Positions 6,123 to 13,389 of a DNA stretch of 13,483 nucleotides are shown here, piece by piece; the stretch's first letter is position 1; each line of letters begins with the position of its first letter. The position numbers and the translations under genes are program-made. The notes beneath the pieces were generated by a model. That model saw nothing but the letters and a program-made list of their open reading frames with translations, made no database searches and had not been told where the DNA came from. This DNA comes from Balneolaceae bacterium (GTDB lineage: Bacteria > Bacteroidota > Rhodothermia > Balneolales > Balneolaceae): NCBI GenBank assembly GCA_007123785.1, contig SLGL01000506.1, positions 1 to 13,483 on the forward strand, written 5' to 3'.

Positions 6123-7157
6123 ATGTTTAGTTGTTCACTTTGCAAGACAATAACCGGATTCGTCATCATCCTTATTATTTTGGCCTGCAGTAATGGAGTA
6201 TATCAGAATGAAAAGCCTGTCAGCATTATTTTTGATACGGATATGACTACAGATTGCGATGATGCCGGGGCATTAGCCATGCTTCATGCACTGGAACGAA
6301 AAGGTGAAGCTAAAATATTGGCAACAGTGGTAAACAATATGGGCGAATACTCTTCAGGTGCAACAGCAGCGATCAATGCATTTTACAACCGGCCGGATAT
6401 TCCGGTGGGGGCTTATCAGGGAGACAGGGTAGGCAGAGATGCAGCAGATTTTTTTGCGGATATTGCACTGGATAAAGAAAGTTATGGCCATGCGGCATCA
6501 GCCCGGAATCAGTTTCCGGATGCCGTGGAGGTCTATCGTAAGGTGCTGGCAGAAGCCGGGCAACATGAAGTTGTGATTGTAAGTGTTGGGCATTTGAACA
6601 ATTTGTACGATCTGTTGCACTCGGAAGCAGATCAGTACAGTGAGTTAAATGGTGTGCAACTGGTGGAAGAAAAAGTGGATCATCTGGTGGTGATGGGAGG
6701 CCATTATCTCCCTCAGGCATCAGAAAGATATCCTTACGGGCGTGAACACAATTTCAGGGCCCGGGGAAGTGCAGAGTTCACAGGGACTGCTCTGGAAAAA
6801 TGGCCTACACGAATCGTATTGTCAGGTTATGAAATTGGAGAAAATATACTCACAGGTACCCGGTTAACCGAACTGGATGAGAATCATCCGGTTCGGTATG
6901 CCTACGCACACCACCCATCGGAGCCTTTAATAAACGGACGCATGAGCTGGGATCAGACCGCAATACTTGCAGCTGTACGTGATCCCGAATTGTACTGGGA
7001 TTTGAGTGAACCCGGCTGGGTAGAGGTAGACGATGAAGGATATAATACGTGGACCAGTGACCCGGATGGCTTGCATGTATATCTGATTGAACGAAACAAT
7101 CCAGATCCATCAGAAATAGCTGATATTATAGAGAATCTGATGCTGGGTATGCGTTGA
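6123..7157 (+). CDS. Nucleoside hydrolase-fold lipoprotein (IUNH-like)
   Basis: 344 residues. A hydrophobic N-terminus ends in LIILAC (Cys22), a lipobox, so it is probably anchored in an envelope membrane. The calcium-binding motif of inosine-uridine nucleoside hydrolases is present in a lengthened form, DTDMTTDCDDA (Asp38 to Asp47), instead of the classical DxDPGxDDA. Further hallmarks are VVSVGHLNNL (about 153-162), VVMGG (about 189-193), the region around ENILTG, and SWDQTA with Asp277 as the likely last calcium ligand. Classical members split the N-glycosidic bond of ribonucleosides. The lengthened motif is typical of secreted relatives whose substrates are mostly unassigned. Its place between an enolase-type enzyme and a propeller lyase suggests either a glycan-related substrate or side scavenging of nucleosides. 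The family call is firm; the function is open. Confidence 0.8.
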   Translation: MFSCSLCKTITGFVIILIILACSNGVYQNEKPVSIIFDTDMTTDCDDAGALAMLHALERKGEAKILATVVNNMGEYSSGATAAINAFYNRPDIPVGAYQGDRVGRDAADFFADIALDKESYGHAASARNQFPDAVEVYRKVLAEAGQHEVVIVSVGHLNNLYDLLHSEADQYSELNGVQLVEEKVDHLVVMGGHYLPQASERYPYGREHNFRARGSAEFTGTALEKWPTRIVLSGYEIGENILTGTRLTELDENHPVRYAYAHHPSEPLINGRMSWDQTAILAAVRDPELYWDLSEPGWVEVDDEGYNTWTSDPDGLHVYLIERNNPDPSEIADIIENLMLGMR

Positions 7158-7274
7158 TTGCAGATTTGCCGGAAGTACTGTATATCTCACTATCATGAAA
7201 ACCTGAAATACAAATAGCAGGGCTGTATGACCCTCCTGAAATTACCTTTAAATCAAACCATAAACTTTACATAA

Positions 7275-8924
7275 ATGAAAGGAATTAAAGCGGACAGAGG
7301 TTTGATATCAAGATGCCTCTTGTGTTTATCATTATTACTATTATTGTCAATATCAACAGAACTGAAAGCGCAGGTGTTGCCCTTTTACTCAGATAATAAA
7401 TCCGGAATACAGGAAGATATATCAAAAGCAGAATCGGGATTATCAGCAGAATTTACAAGAAATGAGAATGATATCACGCCTTTACAAACCGCTGATCACC
7501 AGGAGAGGGTGATAACGGATGACCCAAGAGATAACGAAAAGATGGATGGGTACCGGGGGATCTGGTGGCGACACGGGCCGATGCCGGCGCGTCCTCATGC
7601 GCCGAATTATGGTTCTCAAGACTACAAATATTCAGGCCCGCTTTCTTTTGCCTGGCCGCACACCGTGGCACCCATGGCGATATACGCTCCTGAAGTAAAC
7701 AAAACGTTTTTTGTGTACGGCGGTGATTCCGGCCCGAAAGAGCGGTATCTGCTGACGATGGCTTCTTATTATGATCATGACAAACACCGCGTACCCAGGC
7801 CAACGATTGTACGCGACCAGAGAGGGGTTGACGACCCGCATGATAATCCCAGTTTGACGATTGATGGAGAAGGATATATCTGGGTATTCATTGCAGGGCG
7901 TGGAAGACATCGTCCCGGGCAAATTTTTCGCAGCCAGCAGCCCTATTCAGTGGAGGCTTTTGAGAAGGTTATCTCCAGGGAACAGACCTATTCACAGGTT
8001 TGGCAGGTGCCTGACAGAGGGTTTATGCATCTGCTGACCCTCTATACCAGCGGACGGGAACTATATTGGGAGACCAATAGTGATGGCACGGACTGGAGTC
8101 CGGAGCCGGCCGAAGAGCTTCAGAAACTGGCTGGTTTTGGCGGACACTACCAGATCACCAGAATACACGGGCAAACCGTGGGAACGGCATTTAATTATCA
8201 TCCTGACGGGAACGTGGACCGGCGAACGAATCTTTACTATTTGCAGACATCCGATTTTGGAGAAACCTGGACGACTGTTGATGGAAGGGTTGTGGAAACT
8301 CCTTTGGATGACCGGGACAATCCGGCGTTGATCACCGACTATGAAGCGAAAGGTAAAGTGGCATTTCCGAATAAACTGTTGTTTGATAAGGATGGCCATC
8401 CGGTGATTCTTTACATCACAGCCTTTGGGGCCGCTCCGGTTCTTGAAAACTCACCTCGCGTATGGAAAATTACCCGCTGGACAGGAGAGGAGTGGATCAC
8501 CCGGAATGTGACGGTATCCGATCATATTTATGACATGGGGACCTTTTTTATTCATGAGGACAGATGGTCGCTGATTGCCCCGGCGCTTCCCGGTCCGCAG
8601 GCGGGGTTTACGGGCGGAGAAGTGGGTGTTTATGAAACCAAAGACCCGGATCAGGACTGGTGGCAGCTAAAACGGAGAGTGACGATGGACAGTCCCTTTA
8701 ATCACGGGTATATGCGTCGTCCGCACAACCCTGTGGATCCGTTTTTTGCTATTTGGGCGGATAGTAACTCTCAGGAAAACTCCATATCCCGGATCTATTT
8801 TACCAACTCCAGGGGAGATCGTTTGTTTAAATTGCCCTACAAAATGGAGGGTGATTATGCAGAACCGGTTGAGCTGAACCCACCGATCCCACCGGATGGA
8901 GAAAATACTTCTATATACAAATAA
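7275..8924 (+). CDS. Second secreted BNR_4 beta-propeller, possible polysaccharide lyase
   Basis: 549 residues. The signal peptide (hydrophobic about 12-28) probably ends at LKA-Q near residue 33. A linker of about 50 residues of low conservation appearance follows, then MDGYRGIWW, a typical opening of BNR-4 proteins, and the EVNKTFFVYGG segment. The blades carry Asp-box-like pieces such as TSDFGETW. Two candidate functional histidines are His189 (DDPHDNPS) and His212 (GRGRHRPG). Their spacing of 23 is near the 21 I recall for the histidine pair of a PL24 ulvan lyase, but this is weaker support than for the propeller at 3095. It differs strongly from that protein in sequence, so the two are not recent duplicates. 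It may cut a different linkage of the same polymer, or only bind it. The gap before it (117 bases) has A/T-rich sequence and no clear terminator. KduI follows after 29 bases. Confidence 0.65.
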   Translation: MKGIKADRGLISRCLLCLSLLLLLSISTELKAQVLPFYSDNKSGIQEDISKAESGLSAEFTRNENDITPLQTADHQERVITDDPRDNEKMDGYRGIWWRHGPMPARPHAPNYGSQDYKYSGPLSFAWPHTVAPMAIYAPEVNKTFFVYGGDSGPKERYLLTMASYYDHDKHRVPRPTIVRDQRGVDDPHDNPSLTIDGEGYIWVFIAGRGRHRPGQIFRSQQPYSVEAFEKVISREQTYSQVWQVPDRGFMHLLTLYTSGRELYWETNSDGTDWSPEPAEELQKLAGFGGHYQITRIHGQTVGTAFNYHPDGNVDRRTNLYYLQTSDFGETWTTVDGRVVETPLDDRDNPALITDYEAKGKVAFPNKLLFDKDGHPVILYITAFGAAPVLENSPRVWKITRWTGEEWITRNVTVSDHIYDMGTFFIHEDRWSLIAPALPGPQAGFTGGEVGVYETKDPDQDWWQLKRRVTMDSPFNHGYMRRPHNPVDPFFAIWADSNSQENSISRIYFTNSRGDRLFKLPYKMEGDYAEPVELNPPIPPDGENTSIYK

Positions 8925-8953
8925 CGCATTATTTAAAAATTTTCTGATTAAAA

Positions 8954-9793
8954 ATGTCCACTTCTTATTCGATACGTTTTGCCTGTCACCCCGAAGATAT
9001 AAGGTATTATAAGACAGAAAAGTTAAGGAATCATTTTTTAATCAAAGATTTGTTCAAAAACGGAGAAATTAACCTGATCTACTCCCATTACGATCGATTT
9101 ATTATTGGGGGAATAAAGCCGAACCTGTCAGCCTTGGTGCTTGAAGTAATTCCTCCCCTCAAATCGGAATATTTTACTGAACGGCGCGAACTGGGTGTAA
9201 TAAATATCGGGGAACCTGGTGTAGTATCGGTTGATAGTGAGGATTATCATTTGGGCTATAAGGAAGCGCTCTACATTGGGAAAGGTGCGAAGAAAATTGT
9301 ATTTAGTAATAAGGAAGGAAATCAATCCATTTTTTACCTGAATTCAGCAACAGCCCATAAAGCTTATCCGGTGAAAAAAATCACACAGGAGGAGAGCGAG
9401 CTTGTTGAACTTGGCTCTCATGAATCTTCCAATCACAGAGTCATACGCAAATTAATTGTCAACAGTATAGTGGATACCTGTCAGTTACAAATGGGAATGA
9501 CGGAATTAAAAAGTGGCAGTGTATGGAACACCATGCCTGCACATGTTCATGACCGCAGAATGGAAGCTTATCTCTATTTTGATCTGCCGAAAGATCAGGT
9601 GGTGTGTCATTTTCTCGGTGAGCCTGAGCACACACGTCATATTTGGCTTACAAATCAGCAGGTGGTGCTTTCGCCTCCCTGGTCTATCCATGCCGGGGCC
9701 GGAACCAGCAATTATACCTTTATATGGGGCATGGCCGGTGAAAACCTGGATTATTCAGACATGGAGAAATGCAAGCTGACGGATTTGCGATGA
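8954..9793 (+). CDS. kduI: 5-dehydro-4-deoxy-D-glucuronate isomerase (4-deoxy-L-threo-5-hexosulose-uronate ketol-isomerase)
   Basis: 279 residues, the normal KduI length, alignable by eye along its whole length. The enzyme is a cytoplasmic zinc-dependent two-cupin protein that converts 5-keto-4-deoxyuronate, formed from unsaturated uronates after lyase action, to 3-deoxy-D-glycero-2,5-hexodiulosonate. The zinc ligands are intact: His197 and His199 (PAHVHDRRMEAY), Glu204 and His246 (SIHAGAGTSNY), one number off from the E. coli His196, His198, Glu203 and His245. There is no signal peptide. KduD follows 41 bases downstream, giving the classic KduI-KduD pair. This gene is the strongest evidence that the cluster handles products of polyuronate lyases. 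Confidence 0.96.
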   Translation: MSTSYSIRFACHPEDIRYYKTEKLRNHFLIKDLFKNGEINLIYSHYDRFIIGGIKPNLSALVLEVIPPLKSEYFTERRELGVINIGEPGVVSVDSEDYHLGYKEALYIGKGAKKIVFSNKEGNQSIFYLNSATAHKAYPVKKITQEESELVELGSHESSNHRVIRKLIVNSIVDTCQLQMGMTELKSGSVWNTMPAHVHDRRMEAYLYFDLPKDQVVCHFLGEPEHTRHIWLTNQQVVLSPPWSIHAGAGTSNYTFIWGMAGENLDYSDMEKCKLTDLR

Positions 9794-9834
9794 TGCCTGA
9801 TCTCTTAAAACCTGAATTGAAATTTACTTGATAC

Positions 9835-10599
9835 ATGTCTTCACTATTTGACTTAACCGAAAAAACCGCCCTTGTAACTGGTGTAAGAAGAGGTATTGGA
9901 AAATCGATAGCTGAAGGTTTAGCAACAGCAGGCGCAAACATTATTGGTGTATCAGCTAACCTTGAAGCGAAGGGCAGCGATGTTGAAAAAAGTGTTGTTC
10001 AGGCGGGTCGTGAGTTTTATGGCTACCGATGCGATTTTTCGGACAGAAAAGCATTATATGAATTTATCAACAAATTGAATGAGGAATGTCCATCCATTGA
10101 TATTTTGGTAAATAATGCAGGCACTATCCGAAGAAAACCGGTTGCCGAACATCCCGATGAATTCTGGGATGAAGTGGTTGAAATTAACCTCAATGCACAG
10201 TTTATTCTAAGTCGTGAAATAGGTAAACGGATGCTTCAAAAGAGATCAGGCAAAATTATTTTTATTGCTTCTCTTCTTACCTACCAGGGTGGAATTACGG
10301 TTCCCGGCTATGCAGCGAGTAAAGGCGGCATAGGACAATTAACCAAAGCTTTGGCGAATGAATGGGCTTCAAAAGGATTAAATGTAAACGCAATTGCACC
10401 TGGTTATATCGCGACAGATAATACGGAGGCTTTGAGAAAAGATTCAGACCGGGCAGAGGATATACTTGCACGTATTCCCGCAGGACGATGGGGCAGTCCG
10501 GAAGATCTTGCAGGTGCTGCTCTGTTTTTAGTCTCTGAAGCTTCAAGTTATGTTCATGGAACAATACTGGCTGTAGATGGCGGCTGGCTGGGCAGATAA
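9835..10599 (+). CDS. kduD: 2-dehydro-3-deoxy-D-gluconate 5-dehydrogenase (SDR family)
   Basis: 254 residues, a classical short-chain dehydrogenase. The cofactor motif TGVRRGIG is at 15-22, NNAG at 93-96, and the catalytic Ser146, Tyr159 and Lys163 (YAASK) are all present. KduD reduces the KduI product to 2-keto-3-deoxygluconate with NADH. The GYIATDNTEALR segment after the active site is characteristic of KduD. Adjacency to KduI makes the assignment much firmer than sequence family alone, since gluconate 5-dehydrogenases look similar. The 2-keto-3-deoxygluconate kinase and aldolase needed next are not in this window. Confidence 0.93.
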   Translation: MSSLFDLTEKTALVTGVRRGIGKSIAEGLATAGANIIGVSANLEAKGSDVEKSVVQAGREFYGYRCDFSDRKALYEFINKLNEECPSIDILVNNAGTIRRKPVAEHPDEFWDEVVEINLNAQFILSREIGKRMLQKRSGKIIFIASLLTYQGGITVPGYAASKGGIGQLTKALANEWASKGLNVNAIAPGYIATDNTEALRKDSDRAEDILARIPAGRWGSPEDLAGAALFLVSEASSYVHGTILAVDGGWLGR

Positions 10600-10666
10600 A
10601 TGAAGCTGATCTCAAACATATTATTTAAGGGCAAAAATCTAATTTTAATTCTAAAATCAGAAAAAA

Positions 10667-11074
10667 GTGAAAATTGAGCATTTTGCAATCAACGTAGAAA
10701 ATCCAGTTGAAATGGCTGATTGGTACGCAGAAACGATGGGTTTAAAAGTTGTAAGTCAGATTCAGAAGCCCCCTTTTACTGCATTTTTGGCTGATGACAG
10801 TGACAGGGTCATGATTGAAATTTACAATAATCCCGCAGATCAGGTACCTGATTACAGAAATATGGACCCTTTGCTTTTGCATCTGGCTTTTGTTTCTCAG
10901 GATCCGGAAATGGACAAAAACAGACTTGTAAAAGCCGGAGCCGAAGTGGTAAGTAATGACCGCCTGGATGATGGATCACATTTAATCATGTTACGTGATC
11001 CGTGGGGAGTTTGCATTCAATTATGTAAAAGAGGTACCCCGATGTTAGCCAAAAAGGAAAAAAATCACCCTTGA
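10667..11074 (+). CDS. VOC (glyoxalase/bleomycin-resistance fold) family protein
   Basis: 135 residues, starting at a GTG (10667), because the VOC fold begins at once with MKIEHFAINV. The two beta-alpha-beta-beta-beta modules are visible (about 1-53 and 67-120). Metal-site positions by comparison with glyoxalase I are His5, Glu51, His72 and Gln118; the last is Glu in the canonical site, so metal binding may be altered. No substrate can be named. Its place between KduD and the cupin, co-directional with short gaps (67 and 57 bases), suggests a role with uronate-derived keto sugars, for example an isomerisation or removal of a reactive dicarbonyl. The stop codon lies inside CCTTGATTTTTTG, the same 13 bases that open repeat copy 1. 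Confidence 0.75.
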   Translation: MKIEHFAINVENPVEMADWYAETMGLKVVSQIQKPPFTAFLADDSDRVMIEIYNNPADQVPDYRNMDPLLLHLAFVSQDPEMDKNRLVKAGAEVVSNDRLDDGSHLIMLRDPWGVCIQLCKRGTPMLAKKEKNHP

Positions 11075-11131
11075 TTTTTTGAGTCTTAACCGGTAAAGTC
11101 ATAGGCAAACATTATTTCACAAATAAACGAT

Positions 11132-11578
11132 ATGAATATAGCAGATTTACAGAAAATGGATGGCCGAAGGTTTCCGGCACGACGCCTGACTAAAAACATT
11201 GCCGGCGGTGCTTCTTCTATTCAAACAGAAAATTTTTGTATGGGAATTGTAGAACTGGATCCGGAGGGCGGACAGGTACCCTGGCACAATCACCCGGAAG
11301 AGGAAGTGTATTTTATCCTTGAAGGAAAAGGGGAGATGTGCATTGGAAGTGAGCGGAAGGAGATCACAGGCGGACAAGCCGTGTTTATCCCGCCAAATGA
11401 GTTTCATCAATTGAGCAACATCGGTAAAACACCCCTGAAGATGATCTATTGCTATGGCCCGGCCGGAGATGTAGATCACTGGAAACAGGAACTGGAAGGC
11501 ACTCTTCCAAAAGAGGGTGTGGATGTGCCGTCGCTTCCGGAAGGAGCCTGGCCACAATGTACCGATCCGGCAGAATAA
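11132..11578 (+). CDS. Single-domain cupin, candidate KdgF-like unsaturated-uronate linearising protein
   Basis: 148 residues with one complete cupin domain. Motif 1 is present with His52, His54 and Glu58 (WHNHPEEEVYFILEGKG). Motif 2 has His92 (GQAVFIPPNEFHQLSN), giving a three-His, one-Glu metal site. There is no signal peptide, so it is cytoplasmic. KdgF proteins are small cupins that open 4,5-unsaturated uronate rings to the keto form that KduI uses. Position within the KduI-KduD run makes this a good candidate. KdgF is usually shorter (about 110 residues), and I recall Gln rather than Glu as its fourth ligand, so it may instead be a sugar isomerase or a mannose-6-phosphate-isomerase-like cupin. 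The family is certain; the role is inferred. Confidence 0.7.
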   Translation: MNIADLQKMDGRRFPARRLTKNIAGGASSIQTENFCMGIVELDPEGGQVPWHNHPEEEVYFILEGKGEMCIGSERKEITGGQAVFIPPNEFHQLSNIGKTPLKMIYCYGPAGDVDHWKQELEGTLPKEGVDVPSLPEGAWPQCTDPAE

Positions 11579-11597
11579 AGAGTATCGAACAGGGAAT

Positions 11598-11643
11598 AAA
11601 AAATGCTGGAATCAATATATTTTCCGATATCTGCATTTTTTTT
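11598..11643. terminator. Possible A/T-rich hairpin terminator after the cupin gene
   Basis: AAAAAATGC (11598-11606) is the exact reverse complement of GCATTTTTT (11633-11641). GGAA (11608-11611) and TTCC (11622-11625) can pair inside, and eight T follow the GCA (11636-11643). Because both flanks are A- or T-runs it could act in both directions. The stem is weak in G/C, so termination may be partial, leaving the oxidoreductase gene partly coupled to the genes before it. Confidence 0.35.
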
Positions 11644-11671
11644 AAAAAATTATCAAACCATTACATAAACC

Positions 11672-12832
11672 ATGAGCGAACAACTAACCACACACACCAT
11701 CGGCATCATCATGAACGGGGTGACCGGCCGGATGGGGAAAAACCAGCATCTGCTTAGATCAATTCTGCCAATTATTGAACAGGGCGGGGTTAAAATAAGC
11801 GAACATGAAGTAATCATACCGAAGCCCGTGCTGGTAGGCCGAAATGCGACTAAACTTGAAAAGCTTTCCGAAGAGTCCGGTGTTAAAGACTATACTACTG
11901 ACCTGGATTCGGTTTTAAACGATGACCAATATCAGATTTATTTTGATGCGCAGCGGACCGACCTTCGTGTGGAGAGCGTGAAAAAGGCCGTAGCCGCAGG
12001 AAAGCATATTTACTGCGAAAAACCTTCGGCCGTTACAACCAAAGATGCTGTGGAACTTTTCAAAATTGCGGATAAAGCTGGTGTAAAGCACGGTGTGGTC
12101 CAGGACAAACTCTGGCTCCCCGGCCTTGTGAAACTGCAACAATTACGCGATCAGGGATTTTTTGGCGAGATTCTCTCCGTAAAGGGTGATTTTGGTTATT
12201 GGGTATTTGAGGGGGATACAGTTCCCGCCCAGCGCCCCTCCTGGAATTACAAAAAAGCGGATGGCGGAGGCCTTATTTTAGACATGTTTTGCCACTGGCG
12301 CTACGTAATTGATAATCTGTTCGGAGATATTAAGTCGGTGTCATGCCTGGCGGCCACACATATCGACAAACGGTGGGACGAACAGGGTAAACCGTATAAA
12401 GCAGATTCCGATGATGCAGCCTACGCCATTTTTGAACTTAAGAACGGTATCGTTGCTCAGTTCAACTCATCGTGGACAACCAGGGTTCGCCGCGATGATC
12501 TTCTGACTGTTCAGGTAGACGGTACCAAAGGTTCGGCGGTCGCGGGATTAAGGGATGCCTGGATTCAGCCCCACTCGGCCACTCCCAAACCGGTATGGAA
12601 TCCCGATGTGGAGAAAGATATCGATTTTCATGAGGGCTGGATGAAAGTTCCTCACCAGCAGGAGTTTGAGAACGCCTTTAAAATCCAGTGGGAGCTGTTT
12701 TTGAAACATGTGGTGAAAGATGAACCGTTTCGATGGAACCTGCTTGAAGCCGCCAAAGGCAATCAGCTCGCCGATATAGGGTACGAAGCTGCCGAAAAAC
12801 GCCAGTGGCTCGATGTGCCGGAGTTGGTGTGA
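11672..12832 (+). CDS. Gfo/Idh/MocA family oxidoreductase
   Basis: 386 residues, cytoplasmic, NAD(P)-dependent sugar oxidoreductase family. The dinucleotide motif is GVTGRMG (16-22), which looks more like dihydrodipicolinate reductase than the usual GxGxxG. The family hallmark EKP is at 116-118 (IYCEKPSAV). The active-site stretch GGGLILDMFCHW holds Asp204 and His208. The C-terminal half is the usual alpha/beta substrate domain. Members oxidise or reduce sugars, inositols or sugar acids at one hydroxyl. Which sugar is used here is unknown; with KduI/KduD present, a non-uronate sugar released from the same glycan is a fair guess. It lies 93 bases after the cupin, past a possible weak terminator, and is the last plus-strand gene before a strand switch. 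Confidence 0.85.
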   Translation: MSEQLTTHTIGIIMNGVTGRMGKNQHLLRSILPIIEQGGVKISEHEVIIPKPVLVGRNATKLEKLSEESGVKDYTTDLDSVLNDDQYQIYFDAQRTDLRVESVKKAVAAGKHIYCEKPSAVTTKDAVELFKIADKAGVKHGVVQDKLWLPGLVKLQQLRDQGFFGEILSVKGDFGYWVFEGDTVPAQRPSWNYKKADGGGLILDMFCHWRYVIDNLFGDIKSVSCLAATHIDKRWDEQGKPYKADSDDAAYAIFELKNGIVAQFNSSWTTRVRRDDLLTVQVDGTKGSAVAGLRDAWIQPHSATPKPVWNPDVEKDIDFHEGWMKVPHQQEFENAFKIQWELFLKHVVKDEPFRWNLLEAAKGNQLADIGYEAAEKRQWLDVPELV

Positions 12833-12857
12833 TGGGTTTGAGGGTGGTGTGTAGATT

Positions 12858-13311
12858 GTTGATGGTTGTTTTATAAGAAGAATCAAATTTCCATCAGCTT
12901 TACGATTATCGGCCTATAGAGTTTAAATATGCATTTAGTCTTGGAGCTAATTCATTAATAATAGGAGCAAGGCCATGAATTTGTTGGTGAGTCAAAAGCT
13001 TTCTTTTAGAAGCTCTTTTCAGCCAATGTTTGGTTTCATAAAGGGAAGCCCTGGCGATTCTGACAAAACGTTTGTTGTCTTGAATAGTAGCACGTCCGGT
13101 TCCTTCGGCAATATTTGCTCCAATACTATCTGCTGCACGAATCATTTGATGTCCAATCGAATGTTTGGAAAAATGATCCCATTCAATAACGAGAAACCAT
13201 ATTTGGTCAGAAAGCTTCTCCGAAAGCTGATAGACTTCAAGTGTTTCAAAATTTGATTTACTCATATTTGTAGGATTTCAGATTAAAAAATGACCACAAA
13301 CAACAGGCAAC
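12858..13311. repeat. Imperfect inverted repeats bracketing the four-helix-bundle gene
   Basis: The left end, 12858-12871, reads GTTGATGGTTGTTT. The right end, 13298-13311, reads GTTGCCTGTTGTTT on the minus strand. They match at 11 of 14 bases, following GTTG-N3-GTTGTTT. The enclosed 454-base unit contains only the minus-strand four-helix-bundle gene. The right end also holds a direct repeat, ACAAACAAC, at 13296-13304 and 13310-13318. No target-site duplication is visible, and GTT-rich sequence matches easily by chance, so a small mobile unit is only a suggestion. Confidence 0.25.
12906..13265 (-). CDS. Four helix bundle protein (S23 / 23S rRNA intervening-sequence protein family)
   Basis: 119 residues. 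It matches the family pattern from end to end: an opening helix LEVYQLSEKLSDQIW (9-23), the hallmark QMIRAADSIGANIAEGTGR (40-58), and RIARASLYETKHWLKR (69-84). Such proteins were first seen encoded within 23S rRNA intervening sequences and are also scattered singly in Bacteroidota genomes; their function is unsettled. It is the only minus-strand gene, sits between plus-strand catabolic genes, and has no evident link to polysaccharide use. Imperfect inverted repeats flank it. The ATG at 13265 is the natural start for this family. Confidence 0.85.
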   Translation of the reverse strand: MSKSNFETLEVYQLSEKLSDQIWFLVIEWDHFSKHSIGHQMIRAADSIGANIAEGTGRATIQDNKRFVRIARASLYETKHWLKRASKRKLLTHQQIHGLAPIINELAPRLNAYLNSIGR

Positions 13312-13389
13312 AAACAACTTGCCCCTTTATCATATGAACCCAAATTCTGGAACCCTTTACAATTTTCAACAAAGAATAATAATCGCATT

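Noticed and set aside
7199..7257. Possible terminator (AGGG/CCCT) between the nucleoside-hydrolase-like and second propeller genes
   Set aside because: The stem is only four to five pairs and no T-run follows.
12975..13256. 93-codon plus-strand open frame opposite the four-helix-bundle gene
   Set aside because: The minus-strand protein matches its family from end to end, so this frame is its antisense shadow.
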